From the IMG/VR virus record IMGVR_UViG_3300017989_000003, positions 1 to 64,000 of that record: a stretch of DNA of 64,000 nucleotides; one strand, 5' to 3'. A program made the translations under genes and the position numbers. Position 1 is the first letter of the stretch; each line of letters begins with the position of its first letter. This stretch comes from a virus. Of the stretch, positions 9,307 to 18,490 are shown one piece after another. The notes under the pieces were generated by a model, which did not search any database, had not been told where the DNA came from, and saw only the letters and a list, made by a program, of their open reading frames with translations.

Positions 9307-10035
9307 ATGGGAAAGAAAGAAGTCGGTAAAGTTGGCGCTAAAACAAATTTTCCTCTAGTTGAAAGTCTGTTTTCGGCTAATTTTATTGGCGGCTCAGCGG
9401 TTAACAAACAAGATTATTACGGGTTTGAGCCACAGAGGCGTAATAATGGATTTTTGTTTGTTCCACTTCAAGAACTTAAGGGTATATCGGGATTTCCAGC
9501 ATATTTACCAGGTACTCTTGCGATGGCTCTTAAGAGTGTAGAATTACCGAAAGATGAAAATGAGATTATTGAGCTTGGGTATTTTAACCAAAAAAGGTTT
9601 TATGCTGGGCAACATAGGACACAAGAAATATCTATGGTATTTGTTGACTATGTTGATGTTCCCGTGGCTCACGCTTTAGAGTTTTGGAGAGCGACAGTCT
9701 ATAATGCTGTTAATGGTGCTGTAGGTTGGGCTTCTAGTAGCCCTAAGGCGATTATTCCATCTCTTGCTGGATACAAGCAAGATGTTTTTTTGATGACATT
9801 ATCACCGAATGCTGATTGGGTTTATTCTAAGATTTATATGCTCAAAGGTGCTTTTCCGTCGTCTATAGATAGAGGCGATATTGACTTTGCTGACGAAGAT
9901 ATATTAGAGATGACTTTAACTATCCACTACGACGAAGTTTTTTTGATATCACATGGATGGATACCTGAAATAGCACTTTATTACAATCCAATGACAGCTG
10001 GTGATATAGATATTAAACTTGAAATACCAACATAG
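9307..10035 (+). CDS. Tail tube protein, paralogue 2
   Basis: 242 residues from ATG 9307, which has TAGGA six bases upstream; the frame is open back to a TTG at 9268 but that start has no site. It carries FEPQRRNNGFLFVPL, then LEFWRATVYNAVNGAVGWAS, YSKIYMLKGAFPSSI and GDIDFADEDILEMTLTIHYD. The N-terminus has an extra lysine-rich 15 residues. It is one of five tandem tube-family paralogues, diverged enough to suggest a separate position in the tail. A GGGG/CCCC imperfect hairpin (9259-9282) lies between it and paralogue 1. Confidence 0.7.
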   Translation: MGKKEVGKVGAKTNFPLVESLFSANFIGGSAVNKQDYYGFEPQRRNNGFLFVPLQELKGISGFPAYLPGTLAMALKSVELPKDENEIIELGYFNQKRFYAGQHRTQEISMVFVDYVDVPVAHALEFWRATVYNAVNGAVGWASSSPKAIIPSLAGYKQDVFLMTLSPNADWVYSKIYMLKGAFPSSIDRGDIDFADEDILEMTLTIHYDEVFLISHGWIPEIALYYNPMTAGDIDIKLEIPT

Positions 10036-10042
10036 GCGTATA

Positions 10043-10759
10043 ATGACCTTACCTGTTCCAAGTAGAACACCAACGATGTCAGCTAAATTCTTAGGAAGTG
10101 CTCTAAGATATCGAGATGGTGCGCCTTATGGTGGAACTTTTCAACCTCAGATGTCTTATTTGGGGTTTGTATTATTTAGGTTTGATACATCACTTATATC
10201 AGGTTTTCAGGAGGCTGACAACAAGATAATATTGATGTCACTCGAATCTAGTAGCTTGCCTGAAATTGTAATTAATACGACTACTTTATCCTATAATAAT
10301 GAGCGGCGTAAATACCCTACGTCGGCTGAGTTTCCTGATTTTGAACTTACACTTAGAGATTTTGTGGACATACCAACGGCTAGGATAATTGATAAGTGGT
10401 TGTATCTTATTTACAACGAATATAATGGGGCTATTAATCCAAAGATAGCGTACCGTGTCAATACCTTTGTTTGTCTTATAGACCCTACAGGTAATCTCTC
10501 ACGGTATTATCGTATGATTTGTTTTCCAATAAGTGTAAATTTTGGAAATATTGATGGTAATTCTTCTGATTATGTTAAAATTAATGTAACGCTAGCTATA
10601 GATAAGCTATATCGGGTTCCAGAGGATGAGCTTAAAGACTGGGGTTTATCTGGTGCTGGAACATATCCCAATAGTAGGGATTTTAATTCTCGAAATATTA
10701 CCCAGCCTATAGACCTTGGTAAAAAGTTAAAGGTTGGTTTCAACAAACAGGCGTACTAG
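10043..10759 (+). CDS. Tail tube protein, paralogue 3 (most diverged)
   Basis: 238 residues from ATG 10043, with ATAGGCG upstream. The tube motifs are weaker: FQPQMSYLGFVLF in place of FEPQRQN, LTLRDFVDIPTARIIDKW, NEYNGAINPKIAY, YRMICFPISVNFGNIDGNSS and DYVKINVTLAIDKLYRVP. A C-terminal tail of about 40 residues is unique to this copy. It could be a tube-terminator or baseplate-proximal ring rather than a shaft subunit; this is inference from divergence. Confidence 0.6.
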   Translation: MTLPVPSRTPTMSAKFLGSALRYRDGAPYGGTFQPQMSYLGFVLFRFDTSLISGFQEADNKIILMSLESSSLPEIVINTTTLSYNNERRKYPTSAEFPDFELTLRDFVDIPTARIIDKWLYLIYNEYNGAINPKIAYRVNTFVCLIDPTGNLSRYYRMICFPISVNFGNIDGNSSDYVKINVTLAIDKLYRVPEDELKDWGLSGAGTYPNSRDFNSRNITQPIDLGKKLKVGFNKQAY

Positions 10760-10768
10760 GAGGATTTG

Positions 10769-11395
10769 ATGACTACTCCAAGCAGCATAGAATTTCACGC
10801 AGACTCCTTTATTAAGGAAAGAGAGTTTGAGCCACAGCGTCAGAATAGTGGGTTTTTATATGTTCCATTAATAGATGGGATTGTGATAAATGACCCTAAA
10901 GTGTTGGCGCTAGCCATAGATACGTTGCGTCTTCCGTCTTATGGCACAGAGGATATCCAAGTAGGTTATTTTAATGAATTTGTTAGCTTTGCTGGGAAGT
11001 CTGTGTTTGACGATATTGACATGACTATAAAGGACTTCGTTGATGGTGACGGTATGCTTGCCATAGACAAATGGTTCAACCAAGTGTATAGTCCAGGTAA
11101 TGGTGAGATGGAGATGGCGTATACTATTAAGAAAGATGCATATGCTGTTATATACGACACAGCAGGTGAGAATATGCGGTATTATCTTCTCAAAGGATGT
11201 TTTCCGTCGCATATAGCTCGCGGTGATTTAGACCAGAATACGTCTGACTATGTTAGAATTACAGTAACTTTCTCTGTGGATAGGGTTGTGCCGTGGTTTA
11301 TGGAAGGTAAACTTGGTAGTGGAGCAGCTAAATACCTTCCTGGTGGAACATCACCATTAAATTTAACTGACGCAGTTAGTAAATTAACTAAATAG
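10769..11395 (+). CDS. Tail tube protein, paralogue 4
   Basis: 208 residues; ATG 10769 is preceded by AGGAGG. Shows REFEPQRQNSGFLYVPL near residue 18, DMTIKDFVDGDGMLAIDKW, SPGNGEMEMAYTIK, YYLLKGCFPSHIARGDLDQN and DYVRITVTFSVDRVVPWF. Together with paralogues 1 and 5 it retains the full signature set of the tube family. Spacing to paralogue 5 is 7 nt, so the group is probably co-translated. Confidence 0.7.
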   Translation: MTTPSSIEFHADSFIKEREFEPQRQNSGFLYVPLIDGIVINDPKVLALAIDTLRLPSYGTEDIQVGYFNEFVSFAGKSVFDDIDMTIKDFVDGDGMLAIDKWFNQVYSPGNGEMEMAYTIKKDAYAVIYDTAGENMRYYLLKGCFPSHIARGDLDQNTSDYVRITVTFSVDRVVPWFMEGKLGSGAAKYLPGGTSPLNLTDAVSKLTK

Positions 11396-11402
11396 GTGTA
11401 GT

Positions 11403-12026
11403 ATGACGATACCATTAAGTGCTGATTTTCTCGGCAAGTATTCAACAACTGGTAAAGTAACACGAGAACCACAGCGTACTAGTGTTGGCACAATATACGT
11501 TAATTTTAACGTATCTGTCATGAACTTTAGCGAGATTATACGTTCGAGTTTATCTAATCCAGAGATTATGTTGGCTATGTCTATAGATTCATGTAATCTC
11601 CCAGGCTACGGCGTTGAAGTCATAACAATGGGGTGGTTTCTTGAGACTGTTAAGTTTCCAGGAAAGGCTATTGTTGATGATACTAACTGGGTACTTCGAG
11701 ACTTTGTTACAAGTGACGTGGCTGATATTTTAGATGCGTGGTGGGCTATGACGTTTAACCCATTAAGTGGCGCTGCGCATAAAGCGGCTAAGTACAAACA
11801 ATACGCATATGTTATGTTGTTTGGAACGGATGGCGAGATTGATAGTAATCGATGGTATAGGCTAGAAGGTTGCTATCCGTCTAGAATTGAGCGAGGGGAT
11901 ATTGACCATACTGGTGGAGACTACGTTAGGATAACCGTGTCGTTAAAAGCCGACAGGGTTGTTCCTTTAGTATTTGAACGTACTGGTGCTGACGTTGAGA
12001 GGGGTTTACCAACCCCAACTAAGTAA
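11403..12026 (+). CDS. Tail tube protein, paralogue 5
   Basis: 207 residues; ATG 11403 has TAGGTG upstream. Motifs: REPQRTSVGTIYVNF, TNWVLRDFVTSDVADILDAW, NPLSGAAHKAAKY, YRLEGCYPSRIERGDIDHTG and DYVRITVSLKADRVVPL. It ends the five-gene tube array; a 149-nt gap follows before the gp26-like gene. Confidence 0.7.
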   Translation: MTIPLSADFLGKYSTTGKVTREPQRTSVGTIYVNFNVSVMNFSEIIRSSLSNPEIMLAMSIDSCNLPGYGVEVITMGWFLETVKFPGKAIVDDTNWVLRDFVTSDVADILDAWWAMTFNPLSGAAHKAAKYKQYAYVMLFGTDGEIDSNRWYRLEGCYPSRIERGDIDHTGGDYVRITVSLKADRVVPLVFERTGADVERGLPTPTK

Positions 12027-12175
12027 TAATAAAATAGTCCTGGACGCATTTGCTGACGGGATAGAGGGCTTTAGGTTCAGCCCAGTTAGAGTAAATCTTT
12101 AACAAACATACATTTTTGCATGAGAATCATCCTATAACGGCTCATAAGAGTCAAATAAGTTGAAAGGAGTGTGTT
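12027..12175 (+). other. Intergenic gap with small hairpin, before the gp26-like gene
   Basis: This 149-nt gap is large for the window. It holds a short hairpin, GGGCT (12066-12070) with AGCCC (12079-12083), and a TTTTTGCAT stretch like those seen in other gaps. A strong ribosome site (AAAGGAG) precedes the next ATG. No convincing -35/-10 pair was found. Confidence 0.35.
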
Positions 12176-13432
12176 ATGACTAAAGGTAGTAGACCTAAGA
12201 AAAGACGTCCTTTATCGAAAGGAAATCCCGAGCAAAGTGTTCCTAAATCATTTCCTACTGTAATAGGTTCTGAGAAGGCTAAAAATATACCTCCAGAGCT
12301 TATGGAGCATCTAACAAACATGGGTGCTTCCAGAGAAAGTTTTGTCCCACCGTCTGCGTCACCAATCCCACCTATTAGGGGTAAAAGACCAAAAGTTAAA
12401 GTGTCTTCGAAAGTTACTGATGTAACAGGTGATGTTCCTGGTAATGTTAGTAACATTACTGACGAAATTCCCGCAAATGATTACGTTGAACAGGATGAGT
12501 ACGACGAGAGCGCAGAAGATGATAATTACGATTATCAATCGCAACCACCTATTCAACAACCACCTATTCAACAACCACCTATTCAACAACCACCTATTCA
12601 ACAACCACCTATTCAACAACCACCTATTCAACAACCACCTATTCAACAACCTGTATCTTACGTGCAGCAGAAACCAGCACATATACGAAGATTTGTTGGG
12701 CAGTTACCGTCAAAAGGTATTCCATATCGCAGCGTAGGTGCTTATGTTGATGGTAGAATAGATATATGCCCTATGACCACGAAGGAGGAGTCGTTATTGT
12801 ATTCTCCTGGTGACTCGTTGGCGCATATCAATAAAATATTGGACAGTTGCATTGTTGATGACGATAAGGCTAAGCTTAGTCCTATTGACTTAACAATAAA
12901 TGACAGATTTGCTGTACTTCTTTATATCCGAACATTTTCTTATGGCTCTGAATACGAAATACCGTTTACGTGTGCTTCATGTAATTACTACAACCCAAAA
13001 ACAATTATAGATATATCGTCTGATTTATCTATGAATTTTATGGACGAGGATGCTGAAGAGCCGTTTGAAGTTGATTTACCACGTTCTGGTGATTACATTC
13101 ATTTTAGGCTATTGCGTGGTAGAGACGAAGAGACTATCGCCAAATACGCCAAAAGACTCAAGATGCAGTCTACTGACGAAGGTGACCCTTCAAATATTTA
13201 CCGTTTGGCGTTATCCATTGTAGGTATTAATGGTATGGAAGTATCTGACTTCGACGCAAAAGTTGAGTACGTTAAGAACATGATTGCTGGTGATGCTAAT
13301 ACGTTGCGTCTAGCAATTCAAAATGCGGATGGTAGAATTGATACTACGTTGTTTATTGATTGTCCTGCGTGTGGTTTTGCGAACAGATTCGAGATGCCAT
13401 TTACTGCTGAATTTTTTCGCCCATCTAGGTAG
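12176..13432 (+). CDS. T4 gp26-like baseplate/tail assembly protein with Zn ribbon and PPIQQ repeats
   Basis: 418 residues; ATG 12176 after GAAAGGAG. Residues 1-120 are basic then acidic and probably disordered. Residues about 124-158 are seven perfect PPIQQ units. From about 180 the sequence matches the T4 baseplate protein family (Pfam T4_baseplate): LPSKGIPYRSVGAY, then ICPMTTKEESLLYSPGDS and LIHINK-like helices. CASCNYYN near 263 and CPACGFANR near 402 form a CxxC pair consistent with one zinc site. Members act during baseplate hub or tape-measure assembly rather than as major structure. The frame ends at TAG 13430-13432 and another frame runs across this stop. Confidence 0.65.
   Translation: MTKGSRPKKRRPLSKGNPEQSVPKSFPTVIGSEKAKNIPPELMEHLTNMGASRESFVPPSASPIPPIRGKRPKVKVSSKVTDVTGDVPGNVSNITDEIPANDYVEQDEYDESAEDDNYDYQSQPPIQQPPIQQPPIQQPPIQQPPIQQPPIQQPPIQQPVSYVQQKPAHIRRFVGQLPSKGIPYRSVGAYVDGRIDICPMTTKEESLLYSPGDSLAHINKILDSCIVDDDKAKLSPIDLTINDRFAVLLYIRTFSYGSEYEIPFTCASCNYYNPKTIIDISSDLSMNFMDEDAEEPFEVDLPRSGDYIHFRLLRGRDEETIAKYAKRLKMQSTDEGDPSNIYRLALSIVGINGMEVSDFDAKVEYVKNMIAGDANTLRLAIQNADGRIDTTLFIDCPACGFANRFEMPFTAEFFRPSR
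12545..12649 (+). repeat. Seven perfect 15-nt tandem repeats (PPIQQ)
   Basis: CCACCTATTCAACAA is repeated seven times with no base change, encoding seven PPIQQ units inside the gp26-like gene. Identity at synonymous positions points to recent slippage or unequal-recombination expansion, so the copy number may vary between relatives. It lies in a low-complexity linker between a charged N-terminus and the folded domain. Confidence 0.95.
13412..13418 (+). promoter_or_regulatory. Possible +1 (or -2) frameshift site
   Basis: TTT TTT C is read in the gp26-like frame just before CGC CCA TCT AGG TAG. A +1 slip of the phenylalanine tRNA from TTT to TTC moves the ribosome into the overlapping frame, which is open across the stop to 13640. 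No good start codon with a ribosome site exists for that second frame. This is a hypothesis from the sequence arrangement. Confidence 0.3.
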
Positions 13433-13457
13433 TAATGTCGGAGATTTATTCGACCAA

Positions 13458-13640
13458 GTGTTCTTTTTGGTGTATTATGGAAAGAATTACGACTATACTG
13501 CCGTTATGGATATGCCAACTGATGAGCGCATATGGAACATACAAAGATTACATCACCAACTAATGGAAGAGAAAAAAGCTCATGAGGAAGCGATGCGCGA
13601 GGCGAAAAGAAATAGTGCAAATAGACCTAGAAGAAGGTAG
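13458..13640 (+). CDS. Short protein following the gp26-like gene (possible frameshift extension)
   Basis: The frame is open from 13323 to TAG 13640. The plausible protein part begins around 13440 and has the look of the short ORFs that follow gp26-like genes in other myophages: FFLVYYGKNYDYTAVMDMP, then DERIWNIQRLHHQLMEEKKA and a basic tail. If independently started, GTG 13458 (60 residues) is the best codon; GGAG at 13440-13443 is 14 nt away, which is long. Alternatively it is made as a fusion by frameshifting at 13412-13418. A role as tape-measure or hub assembly chaperone is inferred from its position directly before the tape measure. Confidence 0.55.
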   Translation: MFFLVYYGKNYDYTAVMDMPTDERIWNIQRLHHQLMEEKKAHEEAMREAKRNSANRPRRR

Positions 13641-13660
13641 AATAGATGTATTGATAAAAC

Positions 13661-13710
13661 GTCAAGGGGTTTTTTGCAACCAGTAACGAATTACCCCTTG
13701 ACGACAACTG
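13661..13710 (+). repeat. Dispersed palindromic element, copy 2
   Basis: Arms GTCAAGGGGT (13661-13670) and ACCCCTTGAC (13692-13702 region) enclose TTTTTGCAACCAGTAACGAA, followed by GACAACTGTAG. The left arm has lost the AATT extension present in copy 3. It lies in the gap between the short gp26-associated frame and the tape measure gene. No T-tract follows, so it is not a standard intrinsic terminator. Confidence 0.9.
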
Positions 13711-13726
13711 TAGTTGAGGACGTGTA

Positions 13727-16700
13727 ATGGCTGACATAATATCGCTATCATTAAAGCTAGACGCAGTAGACGCACTAAAATCAATACAGTCTTTTACAAA
13801 GACGATAGAAGATGCAGCTAAATCATGGGATAAGGCTATTGACAAAGCTAGTAAAAATATCGACGAAAAGTTATCAGAAATGACGGACTCTATAAGCAGT
13901 TTATCGAAGGAGATTGACGTAAGTGTCGCAGTAGGGGAAATTAAGGTCGATGATAGTTTTGATAAAGCTCTTGAGTCATTCTATAAAAATGTAAAAAACC
14001 AAATACAACAAAAAGTTAAAACGGTATCTGCTGATATAACTACACCGTTAAAAGTTAGGGTGTCTTCATTATCAGGTAATATCGAGGATGTTATCGTGAG
14101 TGAAGTAGCTGATGCTGTCGCATTAGGAGTACGGAAAGCTCCGATTGGTGGTATTGGGATAGGTAATGCTGCACAGGAGTTAACTACTCTGTTGTTGGTT
14201 ACGTTACCTAGCGTCATAAACAAAGCGGTTTCTAATATAGGAAGCGAGATAGCTAATAGTATTAAGCCTATCACTGATGCTGTGTCAAATTTGCCTAAAG
14301 ACCTAAGTGTAACATTAGATTTATCTTCATCGATGGCGTCGATAAGGGACGAAATACAGCGTGAGCCCATAGACACTTATTTACGGGTGGTATCTGTTAC
14401 AACAACTAGTGATTTTACGCCTAGTGGAACTAAAGGCGCTGGCACTGGTGAGGGGGCTAGAATTAAAATCCCAGCGGCACTTAAAGTAGTAACTATAGTG
14501 GGTTCACCTATAACTGTTGATGCTAAACTTAACATAAAGGGTTATAATCCTAAGACTCTGAATATTGACGTAAAAGCTGCGGTGGATTTAAAATTATCTA
14601 ATGTAAATGATTTAGATGCGTTTGTTAAGAGTATTCAGGATAGCTTAACTGTTCAGTTGGTTGTGGATGGGTTTATCCCTGCCTCTGGTAAAACGTGGGA
14701 AGATTTTGCTGGCGAGATATCCAAAAAGTTACCAATATACCCATTAATTAAAGGTTTCGTAGAGGAATGGACGGAGTCAGATTTACCTAAAGTTCCAGAA
14801 TTACATGCCTGTATAAAAACTATTGATTTACGTCCTGACTTTAAGGCTCCAAAGGTAGATGAATACCTGAATGAGCTAAAGGCTAGTATTAAAAAGTTTG
14901 ATGTGACTAAGACAGTGATTAAAAAACTTACGTCTGATATATCTGATAGTCCAGATTTTGCTCCAACTATTAAGGATATAAAATTTGACTTAAGTGACGA
15001 CGTATTGTCTAACTTGGAATATGACCTAGAATTTATTATGTCTAATGTGGCTGTGTCACTTGAGCAGGATTTACTGGACGTACTAGGTAAGTTTCAGCTT
15101 AAGCTTATCGACCATGTAGTTGAAGGTATAGATTTAATGTCTAAGGAGATTGATGCTGTATTACAGAAAGAGCGTCATATTCCTACGGTGAAAGCTCAGG
15201 CTGGTGGTGGAGCTTTCACTCCTATAGATATCACTGATACTATAAAGGACGCAGTTACTAACGCCATTAACTCTGTGAGAACTACTAGTAAGGACATAAG
15301 TAAAGCTTCGCTAAAAATAGCGAAGGACGTTACAGACGAAGCTGTCAAAAATATTAGTGGTATTGATGTCGATAGACTTGTTGATGTACCGCATGAGAAG
15401 TTATACAATGCCATGCGTGTTTCTGAGGATGCGATAGTAAAGAGTGGAAAAGCTCATACTGAGTCTATATCTAGAGGATTAGGTAAGGTTGGAGATTTTC
15501 TAAAAGATGTGTTTATATCACCTAAGGTGAAGGATATTATCCGAAAAGGATTATCCACCGAGACACGTATTAAGGATTTGTCTGAAGTTTCAGATACGAT
15601 AGACAATATTGTAAAAGGGCTTTCTGATGAATTTGGGGATACTAAAGAGGCGTTAAGTAGTATTTCAAATAGTATTAAAAAGGCTAACGAGGCGGCTAAA
15701 GATGCTTCTAGCCTCTTTACTAAACCAGAGGATGTTGTAAGCGGTTTTGCTGATGCCTTTAATTTGATGAAGGAGTCTGGTGATTTAATGTCGAAGGAGA
15801 TAGTTAAATTACCAATGACTGATTTTAGTAAGGCGTATGACTCGCTTTTATTGTTGCAGAAAAACATCGATGAGTTTTCCGGCATCCAGGAAAAATTCTC
15901 AGGTATTCCTGAATTTCAATCTCGGATGGAAAAAGCTCAGATTATGATGGGTATGGTTGGAACTAACCTTGCAAATACGATTGAGGCGTTTGTACAAAAT
16001 ATAGAGAGTATCCAGGAAGGTTTGCCATTAGACGCAGATTTGTCAGAAGTAATAGCTTTGGAGTTGGAATCAATAGGCGACAAACTTAGAGACGTGTCCA
16101 TAGTTATTCCAACTGGCGTCGATGCTCCAGCTGTTCGTGATTTTATGGAGAGTCTTGACTACCTGTCGGTGGTGTTACAAAATGCAGGTGATGGCGTAGA
16201 GACTGTTGGGTTACAAGGACTGTCTAAAATAAGCTCGTCTATTAATACAGTGTTAAAGCAACTTGAATACAGTTCTGGGTCAGTTAACGACTATATAGAT
16301 GCAATGAATAGGGCATCTGTATCAGTTGGTGCTGTGCCCCCACAACATCAGGATGTTTTGACAAATACTATAATGTCGATGAAAAATGCGGTAGGCAGTC
16401 TTAAAGCTCTAGGTACTACGTCTGGTATAGTGTCTGGTACTTTTAAGAGTGTAGCTAACATAGTTAAGAGGTCTGGAAAGAAAATTGACTCAGCTTTTGG
16501 TAAATTATTAAAGTCTGGTCTTGGGCTTCTTGGTGGTTTTAGTTTAATACGTACGATGGTTCAAGGAATTGACCGAGAGTATAGAGCGGCGCAATTAGGT
16601 GCTGCTGGCGGTATGTACCAGCCAGGTAAAGAAGCATGGTGGCAGCAATTTAGAGGCGCTGCTATAAAGGGTCTTACCGAAGAAGAAATATCTGAAATGT

Positions 16701-18490
16701 TCGGTACGGCTATGATGCAAAAAATATTTGAAGCTGGGGAGCGTGGTGTGAAGCAAATGGAGTTATACACAAAATTAGCTTCTGAATCTACGCAGGCATG
16801 GAAAGTTTTTGGTGCTACAGCTGAGGGCGTAGGGGTGTTGCTGGGTAAGACTTTGCGGTTTGCTGGTGTGTCTATGCTTGGTTTTACTAAAGTACAAGAA
16901 TATATGACGATGGCTATGCAAAAGGGTAGAATGTCGTTCTTAGATGCTGCGGCTGCTATAGACGTATTTCGAGGAAGACTTGCTATATTAGAGACAATGG
17001 GTGGTGACGCTACTTTAGCTATAGCTGGAATTGAAGATGCGGTTGCTACACTTACTCTAGTTGGTATGGACGCGCAGGATGCCATTCAAACATTGTCTGG
17101 AATGTTCGACATTACAAATGCCCAGAAGTTTGCTGGCGTATTCGGTTTGATGGGTATGAATGTGATGGAGTTCCAGACTTTGTTGCTTAGGGGTGACACG
17201 CAAAAAGCTTTAGATGCGTTAATGACCGGACTTTCGAAATTACCAGCTGAGAGTGTACTGAGGTTTGGTACTATATGGGAGAGAATTACTGGTCTGTCTA
17301 GAGACGCTTTGGAGACAATGTACGCTGCTTCTACTAAGTGGTCTGACATATCTGAAGACATGCGAAAGGCTCAGCAAGAGCAGGAAGCTAGACTTAAGTC
17401 TATGGCTGAGTCGCCGTTTATTAAAATGCTTAACGAACAGATGGATACATTTCAGATGATGGTTAAAGTAACTGGAGGTCGTATTAGAAATGTCTCAGAC
17501 GTATTTATGTTAAGTCTACTACCGTCTCTTAAAAGAATTCTACCTGTAGTTGAATTAATCGCTGAAGGTCTATTTAAGGTTGTAAGTGTTGTGGCTTCAT
17601 TTGGTGAGACTCTATCGTATATAGTGCCGACTATTTTAGCTGCTGTGGCTGCTCTAAAGACATTTAGTATTGTTGCGGCAATAGCTCAGTCATTAGTACA
17701 TCCAGTAGCAGCTATAGCCGGTATTGCAGCAGCTGTTGGAGTAGGGGCAGTTGTATTTGGTGCTTTGAAATCTGTCACTCCTGATGAAAAATCTTTGAGA
17801 CGTGTGAGTGAGGAAATGGAGGCTATAAACGCTCAGTATAAAGAACGTAAAAAGTATGAGGGTATGATGCCACCAGCATATGGTGTTGGAGCAACTAGAC
17901 GCCAAGAATGGCGAATGAGTAATGAGACGTACCGCTTTGAAGGTGCTGTTCCAGGTTACCAAAAAGGTGTGGCGGGTATTGTTTCATCTCCTGCTATGGT
18001 TGGAGAAAAAGGCAAAGAACTTGTTATAGCAGCTCCTGTAAGTAAAATGAATGCGCCGGGTATGCAAGATGTGACTAGTATTTTTGGAAAACAAACGGAC
18101 TATTCTAATGTACTTACTAAAATTAACGATAATGTCGGCAGTATAAGTAGAAAGTTAAATGATGTAACAGCATCCACCATGAAAATGGTGGATAATGCTC
18201 AGATGGAAGTTGAGCGAGATAGAATTAGGAAAATAAAGGAGGAAGACTTTAGACCTTTACGAAAAGTTCCTATTATAGAAAAAGAATTACTCCAAACACA
18301 GGGTAATGGCGGGTTAGAGTCAAAGTCTGAATTAACGGATGAACTTATTGTTTCTAACAATAGACTTTCTACTTTAATCCAAAGAATGATTACTGTTCTT
18401 ACCGACATTAAGGATAATACTGAAGTAACTTCGAAGAATACGCGTAAAACGCGGGATGTAAGCTTATTTCACAGTAAAGAAGGTGTATAA
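13727..18490 (+). CDS. Tail tape measure protein
   Basis: 1587 residues; ATG 13727 follows GAGGACG. The sequence is long and mostly helical with heptad-like stretches throughout and no cysteine-rich or catalytic region. Residues about 1268-1350 are hydrophobic and glycine/alanine-rich (VVELIAEGLFKVVSVVASF, then IAGIAAAVGVGAVVFGAL), as expected for the membrane-active segment of tape measures. The C-terminal 150 residues are again charged and coiled. Tape measures set tail length at about 0.15 nm per residue, which would predict a tail near 240 nm. It is preceded by its probable assembly factors and followed by tail-junction and baseplate genes. Confidence 0.9.
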   Translation: MADIISLSLKLDAVDALKSIQSFTKTIEDAAKSWDKAIDKASKNIDEKLSEMTDSISSLSKEIDVSVAVGEIKVDDSFDKALESFYKNVKNQIQQKVKTVSADITTPLKVRVSSLSGNIEDVIVSEVADAVALGVRKAPIGGIGIGNAAQELTTLLLVTLPSVINKAVSNIGSEIANSIKPITDAVSNLPKDLSVTLDLSSSMASIRDEIQREPIDTYLRVVSVTTTSDFTPSGTKGAGTGEGARIKIPAALKVVTIVGSPITVDAKLNIKGYNPKTLNIDVKAAVDLKLSNVNDLDAFVKSIQDSLTVQLVVDGFIPASGKTWEDFAGEISKKLPIYPLIKGFVEEWTESDLPKVPELHACIKTIDLRPDFKAPKVDEYLNELKASIKKFDVTKTVIKKLTSDISDSPDFAPTIKDIKFDLSDDVLSNLEYDLEFIMSNVAVSLEQDLLDVLGKFQLKLIDHVVEGIDLMSKEIDAVLQKERHIPTVKAQAGGGAFTPIDITDTIKDAVTNAINSVRTTSKDISKASLKIAKDVTDEAVKNISGIDVDRLVDVPHEKLYNAMRVSEDAIVKSGKAHTESISRGLGKVGDFLKDVFISPKVKDIIRKGLSTETRIKDLSEVSDTIDNIVKGLSDEFGDTKEALSSISNSIKKANEAAKDASSLFTKPEDVVSGFADAFNLMKESGDLMSKEIVKLPMTDFSKAYDSLLLLQKNIDEFSGIQEKFSGIPEFQSRMEKAQIMMGMVGTNLANTIEAFVQNIESIQEGLPLDADLSEVIALELESIGDKLRDVSIVIPTGVDAPAVRDFMESLDYLSVVLQNAGDGVETVGLQGLSKISSSINTVLKQLEYSSGSVNDYIDAMNRASVSVGAVPPQHQDVLTNTIMSMKNAVGSLKALGTTSGIVSGTFKSVANIVKRSGKKIDSAFGKLLKSGLGLLGGFSLIRTMVQGIDREYRAAQLGAAGGMYQPGKEAWWQQFRGAAIKGLTEEEISEMFGTAMMQKIFEAGERGVKQMELYTKLASESTQAWKVFGATAEGVGVLLGKTLRFAGVSMLGFTKVQEYMTMAMQKGRMSFLDAAAAIDVFRGRLAILETMGGDATLAIAGIEDAVATLTLVGMDAQDAIQTLSGMFDITNAQKFAGVFGLMGMNVMEFQTLLLRGDTQKALDALMTGLSKLPAESVLRFGTIWERITGLSRDALETMYAASTKWSDISEDMRKAQQEQEARLKSMAESPFIKMLNEQMDTFQMMVKVTGGRIRNVSDVFMLSLLPSLKRILPVVELIAEGLFKVVSVVASFGETLSYIVPTILAAVAALKTFSIVAAIAQSLVHPVAAIAGIAAAVGVGAVVFGALKSVTPDEKSLRRVSEEMEAINAQYKERKKYEGMMPPAYGVGATRRQEWRMSNETYRFEGAVPGYQKGVAGIVSSPAMVGEKGKELVIAAPVSKMNAPGMQDVTSIFGKQTDYSNVLTKINDNVGSISRKLNDVTASTMKMVDNAQMEVERDRIRKIKEEDFRPLRKVPIIEKELLQTQGNGGLESKSELTDELIVSNNRLSTLIQRMITVLTDIKDNTEVTSKNTRKTRDVSLFHSKEGV

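Noticed and set aside
12545-12649. CRISPR-like direct repeats
   Set aside because: 15-nt units are contiguous with no spacers and are in frame in a coding gene.
12359-12737. Plus and minus frames with LFNNH and WLLNR repeats
   Set aside because: Both are off-frame readings of the PPIQQ 15-nt repeat.
13696-13726. Promoter at palindrome copies 2 and 3 using their TTGACG as -35
   Set aside because: The matching -10 would overlap the start codon or fall at poor spacing; only copy 5 has a good pair.
13981-17361. Several minus-strand frames up to 174 codons opposite the tape measure
   Set aside because: Serine-rich shadows of a long helical gene; no start sites and no matching domain.
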